Positions 17,542-25,678 of a stretch of 64,000 bases of DNA are shown here, piece by piece. A program made the translations under genes and the position numbers. The stretch is taken from assembly GCF_016908975.1 (NCBI RefSeq), contig NZ_JAFBEX010000024.1, positions 1 to 64,000 of the forward strand, given 5' to 3'. Positions within the stretch are counted from its first letter, which is position 1; every line of letters begins with the position of its first letter. The notes below the pieces were generated by a model. It was given only the letters and a program-made list of their open reading frames with translations, had not been told where the DNA came from and made no database searches. Origin of the DNA: Neobacillus cucumis. Its GTDB lineage: Bacteria > Bacillota > Bacilli > Bacillales > Cytobacillaceae.

Positions 17542-17556
17542 GGCAAACGTTTTCAT
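17542..17556 (-). promoter_or_regulatory. cre-like site between rhaM and the permease
   Basis: Read on the minus strand, ATGAAAACGTTTGCC matches the CcpA consensus WTGNAANCGNWNNCW except for the last base. It lies between the rhaM stop and the permease start, where CcpA could block elongation. Confidence 0.55.
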
Positions 17557-17578
17557 TTTTAAATCGAATGTTCAACGA

Positions 17579-17893
17579 TTATGCTAAATAAAAGACTTCC
17601 TCTAAGTTTATCGAAACCGGACTATTATCAGCATTCGTATCCATTAATGGCTCCATATATGCCCACCATTTTTTACAGATGTCAGTTTGTGACATCTGTT
17701 CCCATTTCTCTTCATTCTCAATTTCTAAATAAGCAAACAGTCTGCCAGTCTCTTTATCTAGAAAAATAGAATAATTGTGTGCACCATGTGCCTTTAATTC
17801 TGCCGCCATTTCTGGCCATAATTCATCGTGGCGGCGCTTATATCCATCATAACTATCACGGTTGACAAACATGATACTCGCTTTTCTGATCAT
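17579..17893 (-). CDS. rhaM: L-rhamnose mutarotase RhaM
   Basis: This 104-residue protein interconverts alpha and beta anomers of L-rhamnose, supplying the form used by rhamnose isomerase. It shows the family pattern YKRRHDELWPEM with His22 at the same position as the catalytic histidine of E. coli RhaM, then AHNYSIFLDKETGRLFAYLE and the tail KKWWAYMEPLMDTN. Its length is normal. It is the first gene of a two-gene unit with the MFS permease. A second cre-like word (GTAAGCGTTTTATC on the minus strand, near 17945-17960) lies in its leader. Confidence 0.93.
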   Translation of the reverse strand: MIRKASIMFVNRDSYDGYKRRHDELWPEMAAELKAHGAHNYSIFLDKETGRLFAYLEIENEEKWEQMSQTDICKKWWAYMEPLMDTNADNSPVSINLEEVFYLA

Positions 17894-18025
17894 ATTGCTT
17901 TTCCTTTCTTGAATTTATTTTCTCTTTATATTTAAACTATACCGTGATAAAACGCTTACTAGTAGGAGACAAAATTCAGTTAGGGGTGAAATTATTCAGA
18001 ATGTTGAAAGGGATTACAAAAAAAA

Positions 18026-18052
18026 AGAGACTAGGAAAGGGTTCCTGTCTCT
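18026..18052 (-). terminator. Terminator of the sensor operon
   Basis: AGAGAC and AGGAA pair with TTCCT and GTCTCT across 18026-18052 with one bulge. A nine-T run follows on the minus strand. It ends the SBP-kinase-regulator unit. Confidence 0.8.
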
Positions 18053-18065
18053 TACAAACTATCAT

Positions 18066-19712
18066 CTATTTAGTTAATGTTTTAGCAAAATGGTCCCTGA
18101 ATTGAGAAGGCGTTTGTCCGATCCATTGTTTAAATAAGCGGCTGAAATACTTTGTATCTTGATATCCAACCGAAAGGGATATATCATAGATTTTCAAATC
18201 TGTATTCTCTAATAATTCCTTTGCTTTTTCAAGTCTAGCACTTGTTACATAATCTAAAATCGTTTCCCCAGTTTGATTTTTAAAGTAGTCACAAAAGTAA
18301 TTGGGGTTCATATAAACCTGCTGTGCAATTTTCTTGATTGAAATATTGTCTCCCAAATTATCTTTTATCCACTCTTTCGCAACCTGAATAGGATTTTGTT
18401 GCTCCTTTTTCAATCTCGTCATTTTCTCCATTACATGTAATATCCATATCTTCACCTGATCCTTCAACTGGATGAAGTTTGCTGCATGTTTTGTAAAACT
18501 TAACGCATTAGTAAGCAACTCCGGGTCTTCACTATAACCATCATTTTCAATCCAATAATTTGCAATTCCAATTAATAAATAATGAACAGCTTCATTAATC
18601 ATGATCGGTGATGATAGGGTTTCTACTTCTCGAAAAAATCCTTGTAATGCCTGAAGCAGTTCAGCCTTTTTTCCTTGTGCAAAAGAGGTAATGACTTGTT
18701 CTGTGTACTTCAGGATGGATGACGAAATTCCCTTTGATTTTTGAATTTTAATGTCATGAAATGACTCAGCCTGAAATACTCGATTTCCTCCCTGTATCAT
18801 TCGAAACTGAAGAAGGGTGAGCAATTCATTTTTCATATTACTAAATAAAGCCAGATCATTAAATTTATGCCCTAACGCAACAGAAGCTGTAAATGGTGTT
18901 AATTTCTGAATAGATACTCCTATATGTTGGGCAAACTGCCCTGTTTTCAATGAGATTTCATCCTTATCATATTTATCTTCAAAGTGCAATAATAACCAAT
19001 AACTGAACTTACTGCCCCGCCACCACCAGCAATCGATCTGTTGATCTCGGATGTCAGCTTCCACTAATTCTTCTAATAAATGTTCAATTTTTTGCGACCA
19101 GTTATTCCAGTCTTCTGGCAAGTATTCTTTTGTTTTTGAATAAATTTGATCAACACTCATGTGTATTAATTGATAACATCCGTTTGGGAACTCCCGGGTC
19201 CAGTCGAGATACAAAATATCCTTTTCTTCATTCCATGTCATTTCACTTAATCGTTGAAGCTGTTTTGTATACTCTAGTTGAGATGCCTTTTCTTGCATTG
19301 TAATCCATTCCTGTTTTTCCTCTTGTACCGTCTGAATCTTTTGTTTCACTTCATCCATTTGAACGTGAAATTGTTCCTTGTCAATTGGTTTTAAAATATA
19401 ATTTACAGCTCCATCTCGCATGGCTGTTTGCAAATACTCAAAATCATCATATCCGCTTATAAAAATGGTTAGGAAGGAGAGATGTTCTTTAAGTTTTTTA
19501 TTTAACGTCAACCCATCCATTTCAGGCATCTTAATATCAGAAATAAGCAGATCAAAAGAAATGGATTCATTTACAACGGCTTCATATACTTCCAATCCAT
19601 CAGAAAATGTACCGGCTATTTCCCATTCTTCACCAAGGGAACGAACCATCCGTTCGATCCCTCTGCGGATTCTTCCTTCATCATCAACAATTATTGTTCT
19701 TATTTGGGTCAT
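18066..19712 (-). CDS. YesN-type response regulator (receiver plus AraC HTH)
   Basis: Residues 1-125 are a receiver (IIVDDEGRIRRG, phospho-Asp in LLISDIKMPEMDG near 58, Lys in YILKPIDKEQ). A central helical linker of about 300 residues follows. The C-terminal 100 residues are AraC HTH (IKKIAQQVYMNPNYFCDYF, then GYQDTKYFSRLFKQW). It overlaps the kinase gene by four bases (ATGA), indicating a coupled two-component pair. Context between rhaM, fucO and rhaD makes it the likely activator of rhamnose genes. Confidence 0.88.
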   Translation of the reverse strand: MTQIRTIIVDDEGRIRRGIERMVRSLGEEWEIAGTFSDGLEVYEAVVNESISFDLLISDIKMPEMDGLTLNKKLKEHLSFLTIFISGYDDFEYLQTAMRDGAVNYILKPIDKEQFHVQMDEVKQKIQTVQEEKQEWITMQEKASQLEYTKQLQRLSEMTWNEEKDILYLDWTREFPNGCYQLIHMSVDQIYSKTKEYLPEDWNNWSQKIEHLLEELVEADIRDQQIDCWWWRGSKFSYWLLLHFEDKYDKDEISLKTGQFAQHIGVSIQKLTPFTASVALGHKFNDLALFSNMKNELLTLLQFRMIQGGNRVFQAESFHDIKIQKSKGISSSILKYTEQVITSFAQGKKAELLQALQGFFREVETLSSPIMINEAVHYLLIGIANYWIENDGYSEDPELLTNALSFTKHAANFIQLKDQVKIWILHVMEKMTRLKKEQQNPIQVAKEWIKDNLGDNISIKKIAQQVYMNPNYFCDYFKNQTGETILDYVTSARLEKAKELLENTDLKIYDISLSVGYQDTKYFSRLFKQWIGQTPSQFRDHFAKTLTK

Positions 19713-21550
19713 TTCCCATCACCATCGCCTTGTATCGTAAAATAGCTTGATACATCATTTTTTGAGATTGCTGGAATTTGTATCGTAATCCCTGTCCCAT
19801 TTTCAATGGAACTAGATACTTTTAGTTCATATTGATTTCCAAACATCATCATGACTCGTGCATGAACATTTAATATTCCAAAACCAGAATCCCTTTTTCC
19901 CATTGGATCTGATTTTAACTTACAATTTAGTTCTTCAAGTTTCTCTTGATTGATCCCTGGACCATTATCACTAACTGTAAATAAAATATCCTTTTTCCCT
20001 GAGGTATTGAGAATTTCCTTAACATCAATGTTAATTGTTAATCCCTTTCTTTTCTCCAATCCATATTTTATCGAATTCTCTACTAGCGGCTGTAAGATAA
20101 ATTTAGGAGTATAGTAGGAGCCTGAATCTAACTCAGTTTGGACCTTGTAAGTAAGTCTTTCTTCAAATCGGAATTTTTGGATTTTTAAATAGTCCTGTAT
20201 GTGGTCCACTTCTTGAGAAATGGGGACTAGGCGCTCCTTGTTACTCAGTGAGTAACGAAGCATTCTCCCAAGAAGTGTGACCATTTCGATGACCGTTTCA
20301 GATTCACCATCTTCAACCGCCATATTGATCGTTTGAAGTGTATTGTACATAAAGTGCGGATTAATTTGGGATTGCAGCGCATATAATTCAGCATTCTTTT
20401 GTCTTATTTCAATCGAATAATTTTTTCGAATTAAATCCCTAATCTCAGTAAGCATAGAGTCAAAGCTTTGAGCAAGAACACCCACCTCATCTTTTGAATC
20501 AATGGGAATCGAAACACTCAAGTTGCCCTCTTTCACATCCTGCATTAAATTCCCCAGCTTTTTAATGGGCTTGGTTACAGTCCATGCCAGAAAAACCGAT
20601 ATTAAACTGGAAATGATAACAAGGATAAAAAAGGCTAAAACGGTTACATTCCGAACCATATCTGTCCCCATCGTTAGGTATCTTAATGGGATACTATGAA
20701 CGATAATCCATTTATGACGGGTGGATTTATTCACACTAATAAGTGTTTTTTCTTTACCAGACCCCGTCTGAAAGCTTCCATTAAGAAGCGGATAGCTTTT
20801 TATTTCACTGAAAACAGAACCAATTTTTGAAGCATTCGTATGGTAAATCACCTGACCATCTTCGTTCATCACCCACATGGTCGCATTTTTTTCCTCTTCT
20901 AAATCTGCTAAAACATCTTTAATAAAAGATAATTTAACAGCTAAAAAAAGTGTACCAAGTGATTTTCGATTATCGAAATCGGTAACTTGTTTCATTAGTA
21001 ATATATACGGAGGATCCCCATCAAACTTCACACTTGCTTGTTTAGGCAAGATAAGTGTCACTTTTTCTCCTAAATCATGTTCTTCACCATATGGAAGGGA
21101 TAGATTTTCAAGATTGAATCCCTCATAGGGAATACGAGTGCTGACAAAGGATCGATTTTTGGAGAGCAGAAACGCTCCTAATATTTCTGAGCTATTATCA
21201 AGATAAGTGTTCGTTAAGAAACTTTCCACGACAAATTGGTCTTGATGTAATTTTGATTGATTTTTATAATTGCTATCTCTTAATACAGACATAACATCAC
21301 TTGAGCTGTAAATTAATTCTGGCAGACGTTCTAATTCACTTAGACTATTTTCTATATTATTATTTGCTTGTTTTAGTAGTTTTGGAATATATTCTCCCAC
21401 TTTTTCTTCAATTGATTTTGTATATTCATAATAGGCTAAAACGCCTAATAGACCCATGGGAATAACCGTTAATAAGATATACGTAATAATTAGTTTCGTT
21501 GATAGCCGGGAGTTTTTTAATTTTATATTCTCAAGAAGCTTAGAAATCAT
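19709..21550 (-). CDS. YesM/LytS-type sensor histidine kinase
   Basis: The protein has two membrane helices (residues about 18-40 and 290-315) enclosing an extracytoplasmic sensor region of about 250 residues, then HAMP, the His_kinase domain with phospho-His in LQSQINPHFMYNTLQTI near residue 399, and an HATPase domain (LVENSIKYGLEK, DNGPGINQ). The start is uncertain: ATG 21550 or the in-frame TTG 21559, which sits closer to the GGGAG site. Either overlaps the end of the binding-protein gene, so the SBP, kinase and regulator are co-translated. It probably reads ligand occupancy of that SBP. Confidence 0.87.
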   Translation of the reverse strand: MISKLLENIKLKNSRLSTKLIITYILLTVIPMGLLGVLAYYEYTKSIEEKVGEYIPKLLKQANNNIENSLSELERLPELIYSSSDVMSVLRDSNYKNQSKLHQDQFVVESFLTNTYLDNSSEILGAFLLSKNRSFVSTRIPYEGFNLENLSLPYGEEHDLGEKVTLILPKQASVKFDGDPPYILLMKQVTDFDNRKSLGTLFLAVKLSFIKDVLADLEEEKNATMWVMNEDGQVIYHTNASKIGSVFSEIKSYPLLNGSFQTGSGKEKTLISVNKSTRHKWIIVHSIPLRYLTMGTDMVRNVTVLAFFILVIISSLISVFLAWTVTKPIKKLGNLMQDVKEGNLSVSIPIDSKDEVGVLAQSFDSMLTEIRDLIRKNYSIEIRQKNAELYALQSQINPHFMYNTLQTINMAVEDGESETVIEMVTLLGRMLRYSLSNKERLVPISQEVDHIQDYLKIQKFRFEERLTYKVQTELDSGSYYTPKFILQPLVENSIKYGLEKRKGLTINIDVKEILNTSGKKDILFTVSDNGPGINQEKLEELNCKLKSDPMGKRDSGFGILNVHARVMMMFGNQYELKVSSSIENGTGITIQIPAISKNDVSSYFTIQGDGDGK

Positions 21551-22604
21551 ATTGATCAATATTCTCCCTTGTAAAATCAATTGGCAGTCCCATAATAACG
21601 GTGTCACCTTTTATTTTGATATTGCCAACCTTTCCGATATGCTTTCCATCCTTAATCTTATCACCCTTCAATAAATCGTTAGCTAGACTAACAGTTAAAT
21701 AGCCAAGCTTTTTAGGGCTCCATAAGGTAATGATTTGCGACGAACCATCTTCCAAATGCGTCCGCATTAAATTAGGAGTCGAAAGCCCAGTAACCGTTAC
21801 CTTCCCAGTCTTTCCCGCATCTAACACGGCTTGAGCTGCTGCGGGTGGTCCAACTGATGAACTTCCTAAAATCCCTTGCAAGTTAGGATAGTCTTTTAAT
21901 AGTTTTTGAGCCCCCATATACGATTTTTGGGGATTATCATCCGTTTCGACTACTTTGACTAATTTCATTTCTGGATAAACTTCTTCTTGCTGCTTGATAA
22001 TATAACTCATCCATGCAGATGAAGTGGCCGCAGCATGAGAACCTGTCATGATCGCATACTCGCCTTTTTCACCCATCTTGGAGGCTAAGTTATCCATTAG
22101 ATGACGCCCAAGATTCTCTGGGTCAACCATATTAATAAATAATTCTCTATAATTGGCGTCTGTATCTGAATCCCAGGTGATTACTCTTATACCTTTTTCT
22201 CTCGCTTTTTGTAACACAGGACCTAATTTCTTTGGATCATTGGCCGAAACGGCGATGAGATCGACATCTCGCTGAATAAAATCCTCAATTATATTCCGCT
22301 GCTGCTGCCAATCGGCTATCGGTGGACCTTCAAAAAGCACATTTACATTGAGGTCCTTCCCAGCTTCAAGTGCTCCTTCTTCCACCGCGTTAAAATATGG
22401 AATTCCGCTTACCTTTGGAACAATAGCAATCGTAAAATCTTCCTTGCTTTTATTTTGGTTTTTCTGCTCCTTCTTTTGTTCACCATTATATATTATTTGA
22501 TATTTTCCGTCATTTGCACCGCAACCGCTTACAAATATTGCAATTAACAAGCAAACAAAAATCTTTATGGAATGTTTTATGTTCAACACCTCACAATAAG
22601 CCAC
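21540..22604 (-). CDS. Sugar-binding lipoprotein (RhaS/RbsB-like), probable sensor subunit
   Basis: The N-terminal region has a short hydrophobic stretch and lipobox FVSGCGAN (Cys near residue 28), so it is an anchored lipoprotein. The body is a type I periplasmic-binding fold: PKVSGIPYFNAVEEGALEAG, ISVSANDPKKL-like text at VDLIAVSANDPKKLG, then ITWDSDTDANYRELFINMVD. These are close to RhaS/LsrB-type rhamnose and autoinducer-2 binding proteins. No ABC permease or ATPase follows; instead a kinase and regulator do, suggesting a sensory role. The start is uncertain (GTG at 22604; a GAGG lies inside the frame). Confidence 0.8.
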   Translation of the reverse strand: MAYCEVLNIKHSIKIFVCLLIAIFVSGCGANDGKYQIIYNGEQKKEQKNQNKSKEDFTIAIVPKVSGIPYFNAVEEGALEAGKDLNVNVLFEGPPIADWQQQRNIIEDFIQRDVDLIAVSANDPKKLGPVLQKAREKGIRVITWDSDTDANYRELFINMVDPENLGRHLMDNLASKMGEKGEYAIMTGSHAAATSSAWMSYIIKQQEEVYPEMKLVKVVETDDNPQKSYMGAQKLLKDYPNLQGILGSSSVGPPAAAQAVLDAGKTGKVTVTGLSTPNLMRTHLEDGSSQIITLWSPKKLGYLTVSLANDLLKGDKIKDGKHIGKVGNIKIKGDTVIMGLPIDFTRENIDQYDF

Positions 22605-22660
22605 TTAAATATAAGAAGAGGCCAGCTATTAACTTGACCTCTTAACTATTATAACATATA

Positions 22661-22675
22661 TTGAAATCGTTTTTA
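22661..22675 (-). promoter_or_regulatory. Weak cre-like site upstream of the SBP-kinase-regulator operon
   Basis: TTGAAATCGTTTTTA on the plus strand fits the CcpA consensus except at one conserved C. It is located between fucO and the binding-protein gene. Confidence 0.3.
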
Positions 22676-22688
22676 TTATTTTAATAAT

Positions 22689-23834
22689 TTATAAAACTTC
22701 TTGAAACATTTTGATAACTTCTTCTTTTGTAGGCTGGAAGGGATTACCTGGCGCACAAGCATCTTTTAAAGAGTTTACAGCAAGTTTTTCTAAATCTACT
22801 TCTCCTACACCTAGTTCTGCAAGCTTACTCGGAATACCCACTTCTTTTGAAAGGCTCTTAATGGCTTCAATTACTTCTTGCGCACATTGCTCATCTGTTT
22901 TTCCAGCGACTTCAATACCAGCAGCTTTTGCAATCGCACGGAATTTTCTAGGGTCACGTTTCGCATTTTCTCTTTCCACAATTGGAAGAAGCATGGCATT
23001 ACAAACACCATGTGGCAGATCATAAACACCGCCGAGCTGGTGTGCCATCGCATGCACAAAACCTAGACCTGCATTATTAAAAGCAATTCCGCCCAAGAAC
23101 ATGACATAGGTCATTTGTTCACGAGCTTCAATATCGTGACCATTCTTAACGGCACGAGGGAGATAATTAAAGATAATTTCAACCGCTGCAAGTGCAGTCG
23201 CGTCGGTTACAGCATAAGCACCTGGCGTAACGATCGCTTCAATTGCATGTGTGAGAGCATCCATACCTGTCGCTGCTGTTAGCGCTGCTGGCTTATCAAG
23301 CATTAATTCAGGGTCGTTAACAGAAATCGTAACTAAACTATTTTTATCCACCATTACCATTTTCACTTCACGTTCTTTATCAGTGATCACATAGTTGATG
23401 GTAAATTCACTTGAAGTACCTGCAGTAGTATTGACGGCAATAATTGGCATTGATTTATATTTGGTTTTATTTACTCCTTCATAATCACGGATGTCTCCAC
23501 CGTTTGTTACGTATAAGCCTACTGCTTTTGCCGTGTCTTGTGGGGAGCCTCCACCAACTGATACAAGACAATCACATTCATTTGTTTTAAATACATCTAC
23601 ACCCGTATAGACATTTTCAATCGTTGGATTTGGTTTTACTTCATCATAAACAATATATTCAAGATTAATAGAATCTAATTCAGCTAGGACTTTACCTGCA
23701 ACCCCGCTTTGATGTAAAAATTTATCCGTAACGACCATGGCCTTTTTAAATCCAAGATCTTTTACTAGCGGTGCTAACTCCTTCAAACAGCCTCTTCCCA
23801 TTAAATTTGTACTTGGCACATAATAAACACTCAT
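22689..23834 (-). CDS. fucO: Lactaldehyde reductase / iron-containing alcohol dehydrogenase FucO
   Basis: This 381-residue group III iron alcohol dehydrogenase shows the NAD-binding GGGSPQDTAKAVG, ADH family helix GMDALTHAIEAIV (metal Asp and His), and HAMAHQLGGVYDLPHGVCNA (two further metal His). It would reduce L-lactaldehyde to 1,2-propanediol, the partner reaction of rhamnulose-1-phosphate aldolase. Location 92 bases after rhaD, separated by a strong hairpin, supports this role. A general ADH role is possible from sequence alone. Confidence 0.86.
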   Translation of the reverse strand: MSVYYVPSTNLMGRGCLKELAPLVKDLGFKKAMVVTDKFLHQSGVAGKVLAELDSINLEYIVYDEVKPNPTIENVYTGVDVFKTNECDCLVSVGGGSPQDTAKAVGLYVTNGGDIRDYEGVNKTKYKSMPIIAVNTTAGTSSEFTINYVITDKEREVKMVMVDKNSLVTISVNDPELMLDKPAALTAATGMDALTHAIEAIVTPGAYAVTDATALAAVEIIFNYLPRAVKNGHDIEAREQMTYVMFLGGIAFNNAGLGFVHAMAHQLGGVYDLPHGVCNAMLLPIVERENAKRDPRKFRAIAKAAGIEVAGKTDEQCAQEVIEAIKSLSKEVGIPSKLAELGVGEVDLEKLAVNSLKDACAPGNPFQPTKEEVIKMFQEVL

Positions 23835-23877
23835 TTTTATCTCTCCTTTATGCTCACTTTTTCACAAATTTATTTTT

Positions 23878-23909
23878 AAAATGAAGGGACCATGACGCCC
23901 CTTCATTTT
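23878..23909 (-). terminator. Terminator or attenuating hairpin between rhaD and fucO
   Basis: AAAATGAAGGG (23878-23888) and CCCTTCATTTT (23899-23909) form a perfect 11-bp stem ending in T residues on the minus strand. It may lower fucO expression relative to rhaD. Confidence 0.75.
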
Positions 23910-23926
23910 ATATCAAGTTCATGTTC

Positions 23927-24760
23927 TTATAAATTTAAGATGCCAGGTCTTGGAACTACATTGAAAGCATCTGCCAAGTCTTGAAGCTGCTGATCAGTAA
24001 TGGTTTGTTTTTTGCCGCCTTGAGTACAAACAATAGTATAAACCTGTGCTGCTTTTTCAGCCGTTTCAATTAAACCAAATGTTTCGTCCATAGTCGCACC
24101 AGCTCCGAATATTCCATGATGCGGCCAAACCACAAGGCGTACATGTTCCATTCTTTCTGCTGTGGCTTCGCCAATTTCATTTGTTCCTGGAATGATCCAA
24201 GGGATAACGCCCACACCATCAGGGAAAACAACAATGCATTCAGTACACATCTCCCAAAGTGTTTTGGTAAAGTCTTCTTCTTTCAAACTATGTGTAAATG
24301 TCATCGCAATCAAATTGGTTGCGTGGCAGTGCATGATGACACGGTGGTTTTTATCTGCTGCTAATCGTTTCATATGATTCATAAGGTGGGTTGGAAGTTC
24401 ACTTGTTGCTACTCCTCCATCTTCGAGACCCCAAAGAATTTCGTAACTTTTTCCATCCGCTGCAATTCGGATCACTCCCAGATTAGAAGCGGGATCCTCT
24501 TTTACATTTTTAAAGTACTTCCCAGAACCAGTTACGGCAAAATATCTTCCTGCAAGCCCTGATGCATCAAAATTCATTGGTACATTTCTTATTACATTAT
24601 CGACATCAAGATAAGGTAAAACTTCGTATTCATTTAGTAAATAACTGATATTTCCTCCATTACGCTCATCCCAGCCTAATCGGTACAGGTTAGAAGTGGC
24701 TTCCATCATTTCTTGGATAAAGGGTGCTCTATATATTAAATTTCTCACATTCATACTCAT
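23927..24760 (-). CDS. rhaD: Rhamnulose-1-phosphate aldolase RhaD
   Basis: This class II zinc aldolase splits L-rhamnulose-1-phosphate into dihydroxyacetone phosphate and L-lactaldehyde. Zinc ligands are seen as MHCHATN (His near residues 141 and 143) and a third His in VVWPHHGIFGAG near 212. These positions are as in E. coli RhaD. Other family text is GWDERNGGNISYLL, FAVTGSGKYFKNV and SELPTHLMNHM. The length of 278 residues is normal. The ATG at 24760 has GGGAGA eight bases upstream, so the in-frame TTG at 24766 is not used. A good promoter lies 68 bases upstream. Confidence 0.93.
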   Translation of the reverse strand: MSMNVRNLIYRAPFIQEMMEATSNLYRLGWDERNGGNISYLLNEYEVLPYLDVDNVIRNVPMNFDASGLAGRYFAVTGSGKYFKNVKEDPASNLGVIRIAADGKSYEILWGLEDGGVATSELPTHLMNHMKRLAADKNHRVIMHCHATNLIAMTFTHSLKEEDFTKTLWEMCTECIVVFPDGVGVIPWIIPGTNEIGEATAERMEHVRLVVWPHHGIFGAGATMDETFGLIETAEKAAQVYTIVCTQGGKKQTITDQQLQDLADAFNVVPRPGILNL

Positions 24761-24827
24761 GTTCAATCTCTCCCTTTTTAATAATGAATTTATGTTTGAT
24801 TTCTTTAGTTATCTTCTTTATGTGTTT

Positions 24828-24856
24828 ATAATAAACCCAAAACAAATATAAATCAA
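24828..24856 (-). promoter_or_regulatory. Sigma-A promoter candidate for rhaD
   Basis: On the minus strand TTGATT (24856-24851), a 17-base spacer and TATTAT (24833-24828) form a good vegetative promoter ahead of rhaD. Several TAAACAAA words occur just upstream (24860-24930) and could be regulator sites. Confidence 0.55.
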
Positions 24857-25141
24857 CATAAACAAAGATATTAATTTTGTTTATTTTTGTTTAATTTACA
24901 GATTTGTCACAATTAACATTTGTTTACTTCTGATTAAATAAAAAAAACAGACCTTTTAGGTAACGGGTTCCGATATCTGTCACTTTTTATAAAAGTGCGT
25001 TTAAAAATGTCCTTATATTTGTTATCAATTTTGTCCTGCAAAATTCAGAGCTTCCAAAGTGCCACCTAATGTATACTGCATTTTATGGCCAAGGCGCTCT
25101 TATAAAACTGAATGTTGAATTCACTGTTTTTGAAAAATAAC

Positions 25142-25318
25142 CGGAAAAATTCCGTTTAAATTGGGAAATACCCATATTTCCTTAAAAATAGGCGGAGTTT
25201 TTCCGCTTATTTGATCTAAATCTTTTAATTATGGCTTATTTAAAGCAATTAACCGGAATTTCTCCGTTTATATTAGCTCCTTTTTCCCACTCTTTATCCA
25301 TTAGCCGGAAATTTTCCG
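25142..25318. repeat. Four spaced 13-bp CGGAA-N3-TTCCG palindromes
   Basis: The copies are CGGAAAAATTCCG (25142), CGGAGTTTTTCCG (25193), CGGAATTTCTCCG (25254) and CGGAAATTTTCCG (25306). Each has a preceding R-C and a following YTTAT/TTTA, so about 20 bases are conserved. The steps are 51, 61 and 52 bases, and the sequence between copies is not conserved. Confidence 0.75.
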
Positions 25319-25529
25319 CTTATTAATTCTCTTACCTACACGAAAATCAACAATGAAAAATAACAGAGCCAAGGCCAAAGAAAAACGTAGTTTTGTAAAT
25401 AAAAAACACAGCATTTTGCAGTCCAATTTACGAGGTAACAGAAATCTCTGTAACCTTACATTTTGATATACAAATTGGACTACAGTTTCACGCCTATTTT
25501 TATAATTATTCGAGTTATATCAATAAAAA

Positions 25530-25566
25530 AATGACCATCAAATTAACATAAAAATTGATGGTCATT
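25530..25566. terminator. Strong hairpin within the non-coding element
   Basis: AAATGACCATCAA and TTGATGGTCATTT pair across a short A/T loop, with T-rich flanks on both sides. It has terminator form but no gene ends next to it. Confidence 0.5.
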
Positions 25567-25678
25567 TTAATACATTTTTGATTTTGTGACAGGTAACAGA
25601 ACCCGTTACCTTTTAGGTTTGTTTTTATTTGATTCCTAAATTTAATTATTGATTTTGGCGATTACTCCAAACTTTGTT

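Larger units (their letters stand above)
24958..25611. repeat. Non-coding 654-bp element with imperfect terminal inverted repeats
   Basis: The ends (24958-24983 and 25586-25611) are 26-bp inverted repeats matching at 23 positions; both contain GGTAACGGGTTC and CTGTCAC when read in the same sense. Inside are four 13-bp palindromes (see the separate entry). There is also a pair CAGTCCAATTT / AAATTGGACT near 25420-25490, a nearly palindromic AGGTAACAGA-AATC-TCTGTAACCT, and a strong hairpin at 25530-25566. No open frame of useful length or transposase is seen. It could be a MITE-like element or a set of stacked intergenic repeats. Confidence 0.65.

Noticed and set aside
25142..25318. CRISPR-like appearance of spaced palindromes
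   Set aside because: The conserved unit is only about 20 bases and diverges between copies, spacing is irregular (51, 61, 52) and no cas genes are present.
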